Source: Tetrastigma voinierianum (lineage: Eukaryota > Streptophyta > Magnoliopsida > Vitales > Vitaceae). Taken from it: DNA of 64,000 bases. Positions 22,950-34,039 of the stretch are shown piece by piece. The stretch's first letter is position 1; each line of letters begins with the position of its first letter. The notes below the pieces were generated by a model that ran no database searches, was not told the DNA's origin, and was given only the letters and a program-made list of their open reading frames with translations. Made by a program: the position numbers and the translations under genes. Location: assembly GCA_016808115.1 (NCBI GenBank), contig JAEQBH010002192.1:1-64000 (forward strand), read 5' to 3'.

Positions 22950-23620
22950 GAGCTCGTGGCTCTTAACCAACTAAGCTACTGGGCTCTTACTGAACTGAGC
23001 TACATGGCTCTTGACGAATTGAGCTACGTGGCTCTTAACAAACCGAGCTATTGGGCTCTTATTGAACTGAGCTACGTGGCTCTTAACAAACTAAGCTACT
23101 AGGCTCTTATTGAACCTAAACTCGTGGCTCTTATAGTAAGCTCTTGGGCTCTTATTGAAATTTGACTCCATTAGCTCTTTGAACTACGAGGCTACATGGC
23201 TCTTTAATATCCGAGCTCCTAGGTTCTTATTGAGGTCAAGGGCTACGCGACCTTTTGAGGTACGCTGTGCTCTTGTGGGCCCAGGCTATGTGGCTCTTGA
23301 CTAGGCCCGAGCTATGTGGCTGCAACAAGTGAGCCCTACTAGGCTCTTATTAAAGGTCGAGCTACGCGGCCTTTTAAGGCTCTTTGGGCTCACAGCTTGG
23401 AGAAACTCTATAGCTCTTTTGAACTAAGCTACATGGCTCCTTTGGACTTTGAGCTATGTGGCTTTTTAACATCTGAGCTCCTGGGTTCTCATTGAGGTCA
23501 GGGCTATGTGGCTCTGCCGGGCTCTTTGGGCTCTTAAAGCGAGCCGACCTCTTTGAGGCCCAGGCTACAAGGCTCCTTTGGACTCCCCAGACTCACAGCG
23601 GTTCTTTAATATCCGAGCTC
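22950..23620 (-). repeat. 24-bp tandem repeat array downstream of Tat element 2 pol
   Basis: 'ggct' anchors lie at 22958, 22982, 23006, 23030, 23054, 23078, 23102 and 23126, exactly 24 bp apart. Units alternate between 'gagctacgtggctcttaacaaa' and 'gagctactgggctcttattgaa', so a 48-bp higher-order unit is present. From about 23147 to 23620 the same words recur at irregular spacing. It occupies the same place relative to pol and the antisense ORF as the 38-bp array of element 1, but with a different sequence. Confidence 0.92.
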
Positions 23621-24439
23621 TTGGGTGCTTTTCGTCTTCCTTCCCTTGGGAAAACACATGTAGTTTTAATGCCGGTCTATGGAGAATCGAAACAGACTAC
23701 GTGACTTCCCAAGGTGTCCAAGCTTCTTTATAGATAACCACCTTCCTTCGAGGGTGTATGTTATATGCCGCTCCCGTTTTCCTTTTTACCTTCGCCAGCA
23801 TCGGAGTTCGGACATGATAAAGCTTCAAGGTTTGATTGCCGCTGCACGAAGTCTGTTTGGTGGTCATAGGCATACGTTTGTTTTCCTTGTTCTGCCATTT
23901 GTTGGAGTTGTGTTGTTCCTTAGTCTTGCCATTTGTTGGAGTTGTGTTGTTCCCTAGTCCTACCATTTGATGGAGTTAGGTTAGGGAACACTTTCGGAGG
24001 GGGCGACGTGTTTAGAGGGAATGCTTCAAGTCCCACTTCTTATATTATACATCTCCTCCCCTATTTTCTTTTTTTTCGGCTTTCCTTTTCTCTTTCTGGT
24101 GGTTTTTTCCTTGGGTGGCTATTTGCTGATTGTAATTTTCTGAGATATAGAGAAGCAGTTTTCTTGAATTGCAATTTTAAAGATGTAGAAAACAGTTTTG
24201 CTGATTGTAATTTTCTGGAATAACTGTAATTCTCTGAAATAAAAGTACAATCTTTTGGAAACACTTATACTTGTATAACGTTCCTGTGTAACCTTCAAGG
24301 CCACTTCCGGGCCCATGAATTTATGATAAACTGGCTCCTAGTTTTCTTTATGATTTCTGAGTAGGCGGGCCCGAAATAAACACAAAAACACTATTATTTG
24401 AGCGAAGAGTAGAATTGCTGCGGCTGTTAATAGATACAA
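23621..24439. other. Non-coding spacer between array and pol end of Tat element 2
   Basis: No gene is seen. A tandem pair of 'ttgccatttgttggagttgtgttgttcc' units lies at about 23890-23985 with a third partial copy, and 'attgtaattttctg..ata' recurs at about 24126-24240. The rest is ordinary AT-rich sequence. Confidence 0.5.
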
Positions 24440-24498
24440 TCGGGGTTTATGGAGTCATTTGCTTGAGGTGCTTTCGGCATTCCAAAGGTGATGCAAGG
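24440..24498 (-). pseudogene. Detached C-terminal tail of Tat element 2 integrase
   Basis: On the minus strand the residues directly after the LTR insertion include a WNAE motif, then HLKQ in the next frame. This matches the closing PWNAxHLKxYY-type block of Tat pol. It is the continuation of the integrase ending at about 30015 on the other side of the insertion. Confidence 0.75.
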
Positions 24499-25009
24499 TG
24501 TCACGCCCGATTCCTGTCAGGCAGGTCCATTGGATCAGAATCGGAGTTCGAGTCTTGAGATCATATCTTTTGGGACTCTTTACGATTTTTATTTATTTAT
24601 TTATTTTTAAAAATTTGAACTTGTACACATGGGTTATGGGTATCTTATAATTGAATCAAATTATCATATGCATATCAAAAGAACTACCACCGGGTGGGTG
24701 TCCCTCAAAATCTATACACATTTATCGAGTCCCATTTACAAATACAAAATTGTACTTTTACATTCTGGTCGAGCACGGAACCTACATGTAGTGAGCCCTT
24801 ACAGAATGTGTTGGCCCGATTTGTATGCGGGAAGTCTTCGGATGTCTTCTTACGCACACCTACACGGATTAAAACCCGTGCTAAGCTTTCTGACTTAGTA
24901 GAAACATATGTCTTATGCATATACACATTTAAATAAAACAATAACAGATAATATAAATTTCATGCATTTATATTATAAGACTTATCTGAGTACTTCTTCT
25001 TATAATGGA

Positions 25010-25683
25010 AACCCCAGCTTATTCGGATCTTCCGTAGGAGTTACAGAGCTTATTCTTATCCAGAACTTATGCTTATAACAAACTTATGTTTATTTGGGAC
25101 TCCGTAGAACTTCTGAGATCTTATCATATTGGAACTTATACTTATAGCAGGACTTATGTTTATTCGGGACTCCATAGGATTCTGAGGAACTTATCCTTAT
25201 TCGAACTTATACTTATAACAGGACTTATGTTTGTCGGGACTCAGAAGTAGGAACTCTGAGATCTTATCCTTATTTGACTTATACTTATAACGGACTTATG
25301 TTTGTTGGGACTCCGTAGGAGTTACGGAGCTTTATCCTTATTTAGAACTTATGCTTATAACAGGACTTATGTTTATTCGGGGACTCCGAAGTGAGGAACT
25401 ACGAGATCTTATCCTTATTCGAACTTATACTTATACGGGACTTATGTTTTATTAAAGATTTCATTGGAGTTCACGTAACTTATCCTTATTCGAACTTATA
25501 CTTATATGTGAGACTTATGTTTTATTTAGGACTCAGTAGAACTACGGATCTTATCCTTATTCAGAACTTATACTTATAACAGACTTATGTTTATTCGGGA
25601 CTCCCATAGGAGTTGCGGAGACTTATCCTTGTCAAGGAACTTATACTTATACGGACTTATGTTTTATTCGGGACTCCATGAGG
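25010..25683. repeat. ~70-bp tandem array, left part
   Basis: The unit contains 'gggactccgtagga.ttacggag', 'cttatccttattcgaacttatacttataac' and 'ggacttatgtttattc'. 'ggact' anchors at 25097, 25167, 25237, 25308, 25381, 25529, 25598 and 25671, with a variant near 25456, give 69-75-bp spacing and about nine units. The array stops abruptly at the solo LTR beginning at 25684. Confidence 0.9.
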
Positions 25684-27275
25684 CGATTAGTACCCAAAAG
25701 TGCTATTTTGAGCCACTATTCGAGATAGGTTTAGTGCTTTTGCTCACTAATCATATCAATTAAACCAATTGATGTGTGCGAGGTCCACTTAGTTTCACTA
25801 ATTCCATTTTGAGATTATTTTGGATAGTTTGCGAGGTTTTGGAACTGTCAGTAAGCTTGGCCTTCTTATTGGTGTTGATTCTGCAGTCTCGGTAGTTTCC
25901 ACTTAGAAAGGCCCAGGCGATGAAATATCAAGATTGATGAAAAATTGAAGGTAAAGTGATGAATAAAGTGCGAGAGAAAGGATGCGGTTAGCAAAGCAGG
26001 AAGCGAGGAGCAATCCAGGGATTTTTAACTATGATTGCGAAAATTTATTGGGATTCGCGAAAATTTCGCAATCATGAGTGAAATTTCGCAATCCTAAGCA
26101 ATTAAGCAAAGAGAATGGGAATTTTAAACAGGCTAGCGAAATTTACTGTGCCTAGCGAAATTTTCCAATTTCGCTATCTCACAAAAATTTCGCTAGGCTA
26201 TGAAACTAAACTAACTAAGCGAAATTCAGCATTGCTAGCGAAAATTTCCCCATTTTAGCCAACTCTGTAGGCCCAAGCTAGGTTAAGCGAATTTTAAGCT
26301 ATCTTCATGAAATTTCACCGCATAGCGAAATCGACCTTGTGTTTTGGTATACTTGATCCCAAGCGACCACGTTTTGATGTATTACCATTTTACCCATATG
26401 TAATTTCATATTTTAGGTATTTTTGTATTTTTCACACTTTGGGTTGGACTATAAACCCCACCTCTTTGTGGCTGAGCTTTGTTTAATAAAGTTTCAGTGG
26501 CTTCATTTTAGGGTTCTTTTTGCTCTCTTCTCTCTCCTCTTTCTCTCATTTTTCGGCTGCCAAACACCCCCCTTGAGGATGACAACTCAAGGGATGCTTG
26601 AAAACTAAGCCTCATAAGCTTTGAAGAGGAGGTTGCTAACTAGTTTTGGGTTGTTGTAGGTTGTCCTCATGCTTTGAATGTTACGGGTACAACGACTATG
26701 GTTCAAACTTTCCAAGAGCTAGGGTTTAATGCCATTTAATATCTTTCCTTGGTCAATACTTGTCATGCTTTGAGTTTGAGGGCATTCTTAATGTTAGATG
26801 CCTTGACATCCTTTAGATGTCATTCTGAGCCATTGAAATGAGGTTAAATGTTAAGTTTCAGCCCGAATGGGACTTTGAATGCTTAGTACTTGGTTTGACT
26901 CAAATAGAGTGGTTCTAGGGTTAGGTTTTATAGCTAAACAAAGATCGGTTTGGCTTTGACTATAGGTCATTTGCCTAATGCGAGATATAACGAGGACATT
27001 TTAATAGCCCGTGTTATCAAGCTATTGACCCGAGCCTTCAAAGTTACCATTTCACACTTCACTTTAAACCATTAGTTAGTCGGTGAACATACAACCCCCT
27101 TTATTTTTTTAACAAAATCAATCAAACAAAAGCCTCACCATTTTCAAACACGTGCTAATCATTCGGTAGGATAGAAAACCCGTCAATGTTCGACCCCAGA
27201 CCGCTATGCTACTTGCGAGTAGCTTGACTACGGCGGTAGGAGAACAGGAATATAAATTTTGTTGATTCACGTCAC
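25684..27275 (+). mobile_element. Solo LTR of an Athila-type element, same family as 57090-58416
   Basis: The start '(t/c)GATTAGTACCCAAA' matches the minus-strand start of the LTR at 58416. Further matches follow in order: 'caattg', a cluster of TTTCGC/GCGAAA words, 'ggctgccaaacacccccc..aggatgacaactca' (26549-26590, opposite 57815-57845) and 'ttaccatttcacacttcactttaa' near 27050. A TATA-like 'actataaacccc' lies at about 26448. It ends near a hairpin, 'gctacttgcgagtagc'. No internal domain lies beside it, so it is a solo LTR. It interrupts the 70-bp arrays. The right end is approximate. Confidence 0.75.
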
Positions 27276-27394
27276 CCTCTTAGTAGCGCGAATCGGGAGC
27301 TCGAGAGATTAATCGATTCTGAAGTACGTAGGTACTACGGAACTTAATCGAGATGCAAAAGTGCGTGGAGCACTCACGAGGCTGTCGGATCTGA

Positions 27395-27960
27395 GTACCC
27401 GTGGAGTACTGGAACTTATAGTTATTCTGGTATTTCGGATCTTATACGTGTATTATAGAACATATACTTGTCTTACGGATCTTATACTTGTTTTACAGAA
27501 CTTATTTTAGGCTTTCGGATCTTATACTTGTACTACGGAGCATATCCTTGTACTTTGGATCTTATCACGGAGCTTATTCGTATTTCGGATCACGGAAGTA
27601 CCTATAGGTACTCTGAGACATTATACTTTTACAAGTACCCATGGGTACCCTCTTCCGGACTTATGCTTATTTTTCGAGGCGGAGTGCTCGTAGGTACTCT
27701 GAGAACTTATCTGGAACTTATACTTATTTTACGGATCTGGGAGTACGTGGTACTATAAACCGAACTTATACTTATTTACGGATGCGGGAGTGCCGTGGGT
27801 GCTATAGAACTTATACCAACATACTTTATTTTACGGGATACAGGGTACCGTGGGTACTCTGAGAACTTATCTGAGACTTATGCTTATTTACGGATCGGAG
27901 TACACAGTAGGTACTACATAACTTAGCGAATCACGGGAATTGCCCATAACCAGGTACCAC
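27395..27960. repeat. ~70-bp tandem array, right part
   Basis: Irregular units contain 'cggatcttatacttgt', 'gaacttatacttatttacggat' and 'gggagtacgtggtactat'. The words and spacing echo the left array ('ggactccgtagga' versus 'ggagtacgtaggta'), so both are likely parts of one array family separated by the solo LTR. Sequence drift and indels are stronger here. Confidence 0.75.
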
Positions 27961-29990
27961 GCAGGCCCGATACAAAGGTACGGTGATTTTACACTTATTC
28001 TTTATTCAGAGTCTTATCATATAACTGTTTGATTGCCTAAACCAGTAATACGGAAATGAAATAGGACACAACACGTTAAGTACCCGAAGAAACTACTCTG
28101 ATGCAGTCTTGTAGCATAACGAGACGAGGAGTGCGTAGCACTTAATAGAGACGGGAGTGCCGTAGCCTTGCGGAATGCAGAAGTACTAGTCGAGTCTTGG
28201 GAGCACTAATCGGGAATCTTAGGAAGTACTAATCGGAGACCAGTCTTTGTGTCATTTAATAAATGGTTTTAAACGATTTTACAATTATATGAGTTCGATG
28301 AAATTCTTGTCTTATAATAGGGCATTCTTAGCCACATTATGTGTTCATGACATATTGTATTTCACGTTCATGGTCACGTGTCAGTTTGTTTTCATATTTC
28401 GTATCATATTTATGTTTCATGAACACAACTATACATTTTGCATTTCCTATATTTTTCATGTCACTATTACATATGGCATTTCATATACTTGTAAAGTATA
28501 ATGCCTATGTATTCACACATCATTCATGTATTCTAGTCCCTTTATGAATCCATTTTACTTAGAAATTGGAATCATTCCAATCGGATCATCAAACTCAGAG
28601 TTATGGCATTTTCATGCCAACTAGTCGATTTCTGGAATTTACCGAGGACAGTTTGCAATATTCATTTCCAGTGCCTTGTCTCCATATTATTTGACACTGG
28701 TTCTTTGTACTCACTTTAAATCTAAGGTGCTAGGGTTCATCTCAGGTGGAATCACCCAAATCGAAACACCGGGCTAGTTATGTTCAAAACAATTCGAACT
28801 ACTCTATGACAAAATCGATCGAGGTCAAACTTCATAGCCCCACTTTAGTGACTTTTGGGCAGCCACTTAGAGTCAAGGTGACGATTTTCTTTGGGTTTGA
28901 TTATGCCAAGTCTATTTTAATTGTACTTGAATCCTCAAATGCGGATAAGAAATAGGCAAGTTATGGCTAAAATCTGGCCCGGTCGAGCAGGAAAACCGGA
29001 GCGGGTGTCAGAGTACATGTTCAAGGTGTACCGGTACATATCCCAATGTCTGATGTGTATTTTCTCACATTTTCCATACTTTGCCTACTGATTCAACTCT
29101 ATACTTCAAACACACATCAAAATCCTCCATATTATTTCTCTTGTAACTTCTTTTCTACTCAATTCTCTTTTTCCATTACATGTGTATCACTTAAAACTTT
29201 TCCATGAATTTCTCCCAAAACCATTCTAATATGGGTCACAACCCATACATGATCCAAACATAGAGAATTGTTAGAGTTTGTTCTAAACCTAACTCCATTA
29301 CCCTTACCAATTTAACCATGAATTCCACCAAAAAGGGGGATTCCTTACTTATCTTGTTCCTTGTGGGTTTTACCAACCTTAATTTCAAGAAATCTAAGGT
29401 TAAGATGCAATTCAATCAAAACCCTAGATTTGGAGACAAGCTATTAATCATCTGAAAGCCTTAAAAAGTTCCATAGATCCATTCAATTCCATGATCAAGG
29501 TTAGTTTCCATACAAAAATCCAAAGTTCCATACCTTGGCTTGCTTGGCTTCTCTTCTTCTTCTCTTCCTCTTCCTCTTCTTCTTCTTCTCCCATTCTCTT
29601 CTCCCATACGGTTTGTTCCTCCTCCAAACATGAGACCAAATTTTGGTCTTTAAATCAAAATATCCCTTAGGCCTTGTTTGGCTATCAAAAACCCATTTTT
29701 GGGTTAATTTCTTTATTTGCTTTTTGGTCCTTCAACTCTTGGCCATTTGTATTTCAATTTCTTTTTATTGTATTTTGGCCTCTAATCTTCTAGGAATTAC
29801 ACAACAATTCCTATTAGTTATCTTTGACTCAATTCTTGTTAACTTATGACTTTTAAGTCCCTTTTTGGACAATTTACATATTTGTCCTTGTGTCTTCTAA
29901 GATTTAAGGTCTCTCGTTTCCATGTTTTGCATTTAACTCGGAAAACATTCAAATTAGGCACAAATACCACTAAGCATGTGAATTTGCTAG
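27961..29990. other. Non-coding body of the LTR-like block
   Basis: No gene is seen. A poly-Glu/Lys frame on the minus strand around 29530-29610 comes from a simple (ctt)n/(tcc)n tract. On the minus strand this is the 5' part (U3/R) of the LTR at 24499-30011. Confidence 0.5.
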
Positions 29991-30011
29991 GGTATATTTT
30001 GGGGTGTTACA

Positions 30012-31010
30012 AGGTCTTTCCCTCTTATGTTTGAAGCTCATAGTTTCCAGGTCTGATTATCTATGATACGATATAGGGTCCCTCCCAATTGGGTCCCAGT
30101 TTTTCGTGAGTGGGGTCTTCCCTTGTTGGCAGGAGTTTTTTGAGCACTAGGTCGCCGAGCTTAAAACTATTAGGCCTAACCTTTCGATCATAGTACCTTG
30201 CTGTTTTTTGTTGGTAGTCCTCGACGCGTTTTAGAGCTTGCTCTCGCTTCTCCTCCAAGAGATCAAGGTTTAAGCGGAGAGACTCCTCATTGTGTTTGGC
30301 GTTTGCGAACTCGACTCTAGGTGACTTGAGCCCAACCTCGATAAGGGCTACCGCCTCGGTGCCAAATGCTAAGGCGAACGAAGTTTCTCGAGTTGCAAAC
30401 TTGCGTGCGGATTAAATGCGCCCATAGCTCGAGGAGGTATTCGCATTTCCCTTTAGGTTTTCGGGTTAGTCTTTAATCTTTGCCTTGAGTCCTTATAGTG
30501 ACTTACCTTGTCGTTGGATCTGCCGGATGGTTGGAGACGAATAGTAATTCTTGATTCCAAGCTCGGCGTAAAAGTTCTTGAATTGCTTTCCATTATTAGA
30601 TACCAATGCTTTGGGATTCGAACCTATATTATGGAGCATGAAATGAAGTCACGTACCTTTGCTTTCGGTGATTGTTGCTAATATAGCTTGGCCTTTGCCC
30701 ACTTAGTGAAGTAGTCCTCTATAATGGTGAACTTACTGCTGGCCCTCAGTGGTAGGGGCCTTGGTATTATCTAAACCTTACTGTTGAAAGGCTAGGGGCT
30801 TATGATCGAGGTTAGTGGCTTGGATGGGAGGTGGGAGATCTTGGCATGCTCTTGACAGATTTTGCATTTTCTGATTAGTTCCATGGCGTCTTTGAGCATC
30901 GTGGGCCAATAATACCCTTGCCTCAGGGTTTTTCCTACCAAGGTCCGAGCTCCGTTATGTTTGCCACAGACGCCTTCGTGCACCTCTCTAAGTACGTAGT
31001 TGGCATCTTC
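30012..31010 (-). pseudogene. Tat element 2 integrase remnant
   Basis: The HHCC zinc domain reads MHEGVCGKHNGARTLVGKTLRQGYYWPTML..CKICQEHAK on the minus strand (30792-30983 frame), with both His and both Cys present. A degraded core follows (IIEDYFTKWAKAK near 30700). The C-terminal domain at 30061-30258 reads EEKREQALKRVEDYQQKTARYYDRKV, then FKLGDLVLKKL, then NWEGPYIVS. The last residues are cut off by the LTR insertion at 30011 and reappear at 24440-24498. Frameshifts make it inactive. It lies downstream of the RNase H at 31250-31660. Confidence 0.88.
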
Positions 31011-31249
31011 CTTTCCTTTGCATTTGAGGCGGGGTGTAGAAAAACCTCATTTATAAGGGGTCCCTCGCAAAAGAGCGAATCTAGCTGACCTTGCTCTTAG
31101 TTTAGATGCCTCATTCGGATCATTTGGCAATATCCCGTTTAACAAGTAGTCAGATGGGGTCCATCCAGCTCGACCCAGTCATCACTGGAAAAATTTCTTC
31201 CCTGTTGATGTTTATTGAGGGCTCTGGGAGGTGCTCGACTGGTATCCGC

Positions 31250-31660
31250 CTATCCAGGTCTTCCTGCGACGTCGTTGCTAACTTTGCCAGTGCACTTACC
31301 TGTGAATTTTCTACCCTTGGGACGTTTCTGACCTAAACTCGTACGAATTTTTTGAGTAGTTCGCGTACCTTTTTGAGGTAAAGGATCATTTTTTTCACCC
31401 CTCACTTCGTAGGAATCTTCTATCTGCTTCACCACCAACTGGGAATCGCTACATACCTCTAGTTGATCGTACCTCATGGAATTAGGTGAGGTTCGCACCG
31501 ACAGCTGAATAATATCTTCATATTCGAACGCTTCATTATTGGGCTGGAACTTCGAATCTTGAAATTGCATATTCGTCGATCCCATGCAGGGAGGTCGGGA
31601 ATCAAATACACTTGCTTTGCTTCCTTGAGCATTGGTGGCCCTGTCTACGGACAACCTCCA
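31250..31660 (-). pseudogene. Tat element 2 archaeal-type RNase H remnant
   Basis: A single 134-residue frame carries WRLSVDRATNAQGSKA-like residues (first Asp), then PNNEAFEYEDII and LEVCSDSQLVVKQIEDSYEVR. This is the same block order as in Tat element 1 (NNEA, SDSQLVV). The reading frame beyond about 31380 is shifted and gives unrelated residues. It lies between RT and integrase, as expected for this lineage. Confidence 0.86.
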
Positions 31661-33095
31661 GATGGGGAGGTCATACGGGAGTTGGGTGGTTTGTTAGGCT
31701 GTATCAGTGAATTCATGATGGGGGTACCAACACTTGTCTTTTGAGCGCTGTTTCTTGGCTTGTACCCCTAATGCCGAACTCACTTTCGACTCTATGGCCC
31801 ATTTGATCTTCCCGAAGTTTGGTTTATGCAATATTTGCTTCATTAGGTTACATGCGAGATCTCGATGGTGTAGACTTGGGAAGAGTATGGTTGAAGTCTT
31901 TTGGCGGTGGTCACCAATGCTAGAACTAGCTTCTCCATCTTCAGATATCTTTCCTATGCTTGTCTCGAGCTGTTTGTAAGTAATAGATCGTTCTTCGCTC
32001 TATCCGCTTTTGACCCGGTGGCTGGTCGAGAAAAATCGGAAGCGGCTAAGTGGGCGTGGGAGTTCCCCTCGGAGGGCTTACGAGGAATAGGGGGACCTTA
32101 GTAGGTTTTTTGAGAACGCCTCTTCACAGTGGGCATCCCAGTGGAAGGCCTTTTTCAGAACTTGAAAGAAGGGTTGACACTTGTCACTGGATTTGGACAC
32201 AAAGCGACTCAACGCAGCTATTCTCCCGGTCAGGCGCTGAATTTATTAAGTGTTTGAGGGTGGTTGCATGTCGAGCATTGCTTTTATCTTGTTTGGATTT
32301 GCCTCTATTCCACGGCTATTGACTATGAAACCTAATAACTTCTTTGCGGAGACTCTGAAAGCACACTTGGTTGGGTTTAACTTCATCTTGTAGTCCTTCA
32401 GGACCTGGAACGATTTAGCTAGATGGTTTACGTGGAGCTCGGCCTTGACTGACTTCACTAGCATGTCGTCTATGTATACTTCCATGGATGCTCCAATATG
32501 TTTTGGAACGGTGTTTACCAACCTTGCTTTGATAGGTGGCCACTGAGTTCTTCAGCCAAAGGCATCACGATAGCGATGCGTTCCTGTCAGGTCACGAGTG
32601 GGGTCTTCTCTTGGTCATTTGGGGTCCGTTATGATCGATTATAACTCGAGAATCGTGCATGGTATTTGAGGGCTCGTGGCGATAGTGGCGTCCACTATGG
32701 GTCGATCTGGGGCAAGGGAAAGCTATCTTTCGGGCAAGCCCTGTTAACATCGGTAAAGTCAATGTAGAGTCGCCACTTGCTATTTTCCTTCTTGACGAGA
32801 ACCACATTAGCCAACCAGTCGGGATAATCTACTTCTCAGATAGCTCGGGCTTGGAGGTTCTTCGGCCTCTTCGTTGGTCGCCTTTTTTGCCTTTACAGGA
32901 CAAAACTTCTTCTTGTTTGTGAGGTTTGAATGGGAATGACATTGACTTGTGGGTGATAGCCTCTTGGGTGGGATTCTCTCATGTCCTCTTGCTTCCAAGC
33001 GAATACTTCCACATTTTGCTTTAAGAAGCGGATGAGGAGGTCTTTGACGTCCTCGACCAATTTGGATCCGATGTAGGCGAGGTGTTCTGGCTAGT
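31661..33095 (-). pseudogene. Tat element 2 reverse transcriptase remnant with linker
   Basis: The RT starts after a linker reading YIGSKLVEDVKDLLIRFL..N.EVFAW (about 32990-33090). Conserved RT blocks are YPDWLANVVLVKKENSKWRLYIDFTDVNRACPKD-like residues split into short runs (about 32730-32840), then the catalytic VYIDDMLVKS with HLAKSFQVLKDYKMKLNPTKCAF and GFIVNSRGIEANP (32246-32521). Between them about 60 codons of the palm are missing or scrambled. From about 32245 to 31661 the thumb and connection are decayed into several frames. It would make the cDNA; this copy cannot. Confidence 0.88.
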
Positions 33096-33229
33096 CATCA
33101 AGTTGTCGCGAGTTCCGGCTCTTTTTTGAGGCATAGGTGGTGTTTAATTCATCTCATGTCGAAGCTCATCCATGGATCTTTGTCGACTTCTTTATGTTTC
33201 ATTGGCTAAGTAGCACTCCACGCTGCAGT

Positions 33230-33665
33230 TGGTCTCCTCAGACCATTCCTACTCCATTCTTTGTAGGAAATTGACAACAGCCATATGATAGGCGGAGGGA
33301 TGGCGCATGGCATTGAGAGAAGGCATGCTAGTAACATGTTGTATGCGATGGGGCATCCACTATAGGTAATTTATACGTCGTTATATTTAGCATGGGAGAC
33401 CACCCAAAGTGAGTACTAGTTGTCACCAGGCCCGGGGGTAGCACTTTCTCTCGGAGAATCGGTAAAGTGGGGCGTTCTGGAGTTCCGGCTTCTCCCTTCC
33501 AATGTCCATTTGTCAAGCGATCACGAAGACGATGTCGGTAGACTCTAGTTGTCGATCATGACCACGAGACAATTTTATTAGCGCGGCGGCCCTTATTACC
33601 AGCGGGTCATCGTGGGGATGTTGGCGACTTTCCCGTAATCGAGTCACGAGAAGGTTATGGTGGTA
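33230..33665 (-). pseudogene. Tat element 2 protease region remnant
   Basis: Minus-strand pieces in several frames keep the order of the Tat protease region: ITFS.LDYGKVANIPHDDPLV-like residues, a badly damaged active-site stretch, a PRG..LVLTLGGLP block and a final DAPS.YN..L / MPSLNAMRHPSAYHMAV block (about 33240-33330). The D-S/T-G active site cannot be read intact. It normally cleaves the polyprotein. Placement between gag and RT supports the call. Confidence 0.62.
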
Positions 33666-34039
33666 TCAACCAGGGAGCTTGGACCGCGACTGTACCTCGG
33701 TGTAGCCCACGATATGATGATGCGTGGGTGGCCTTCGGCCTAATTGGGTTCCCACCATGTGAATCCCAGGAAATCACATTAATCTCCGGGGGTTGCGATC
33801 TTGAGTTAGAAATTTGGTGTGAGGTGGTGGAGGAGATGCTGGTTTCGATCTTCTAGAGCCATGTAACGTGAGATATCCACGTCGGATTAAATTTGATTTG
33901 CTCTTCAATAAACACGATCATCTATCTGTGCCCATGATCTCTACAATGGAACTCGCGATTGCCCAGTTATGTCTCTTTTTGTTGGGTCCGTCTTCATCTG
34001 AGACGGCCACCTTAAAAACTTCTCATGTTGCACCTCGTA

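Larger units (their letters stand above)
24499..30011 (-). mobile_element. LTR-like block (probably solo LTR) inserted in the Tat element 2 integrase
   Basis: The minus-strand reading starts TGTAACACCCCAAAATATACC at 30011 and ends GGCGTGACA at 24499, inverted tips typical of Ty3-gypsy chromovirus LTRs. CCTTG lies at both junctions on the minus strand (the 5-bp target duplication, overlapping the TG). The interrupted integrase frame resumes on the other side, EGKTL before and WNAE after. The U3-like part includes 'gccaaacaaggcc' and an agaaga-rich leader (about 29540-29600), also seen in the LTR at 53302-55733. It carries 70-bp arrays and is split by another LTR (25684-27275), so the native length is about 3.9 kb. 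No coding domains are seen. Confidence 0.75.

Noticed and set aside
22950..23620. Possible CRISPR-like array
   Set aside because: The units are contiguous with no spacers, and the context is a plant retrotransposon.
29448..29639. Glu/Lys-rich minus-strand frame
   Set aside because: It is a simple ctt/tcc microsatellite in LTR leader sequence, not a protein domain.
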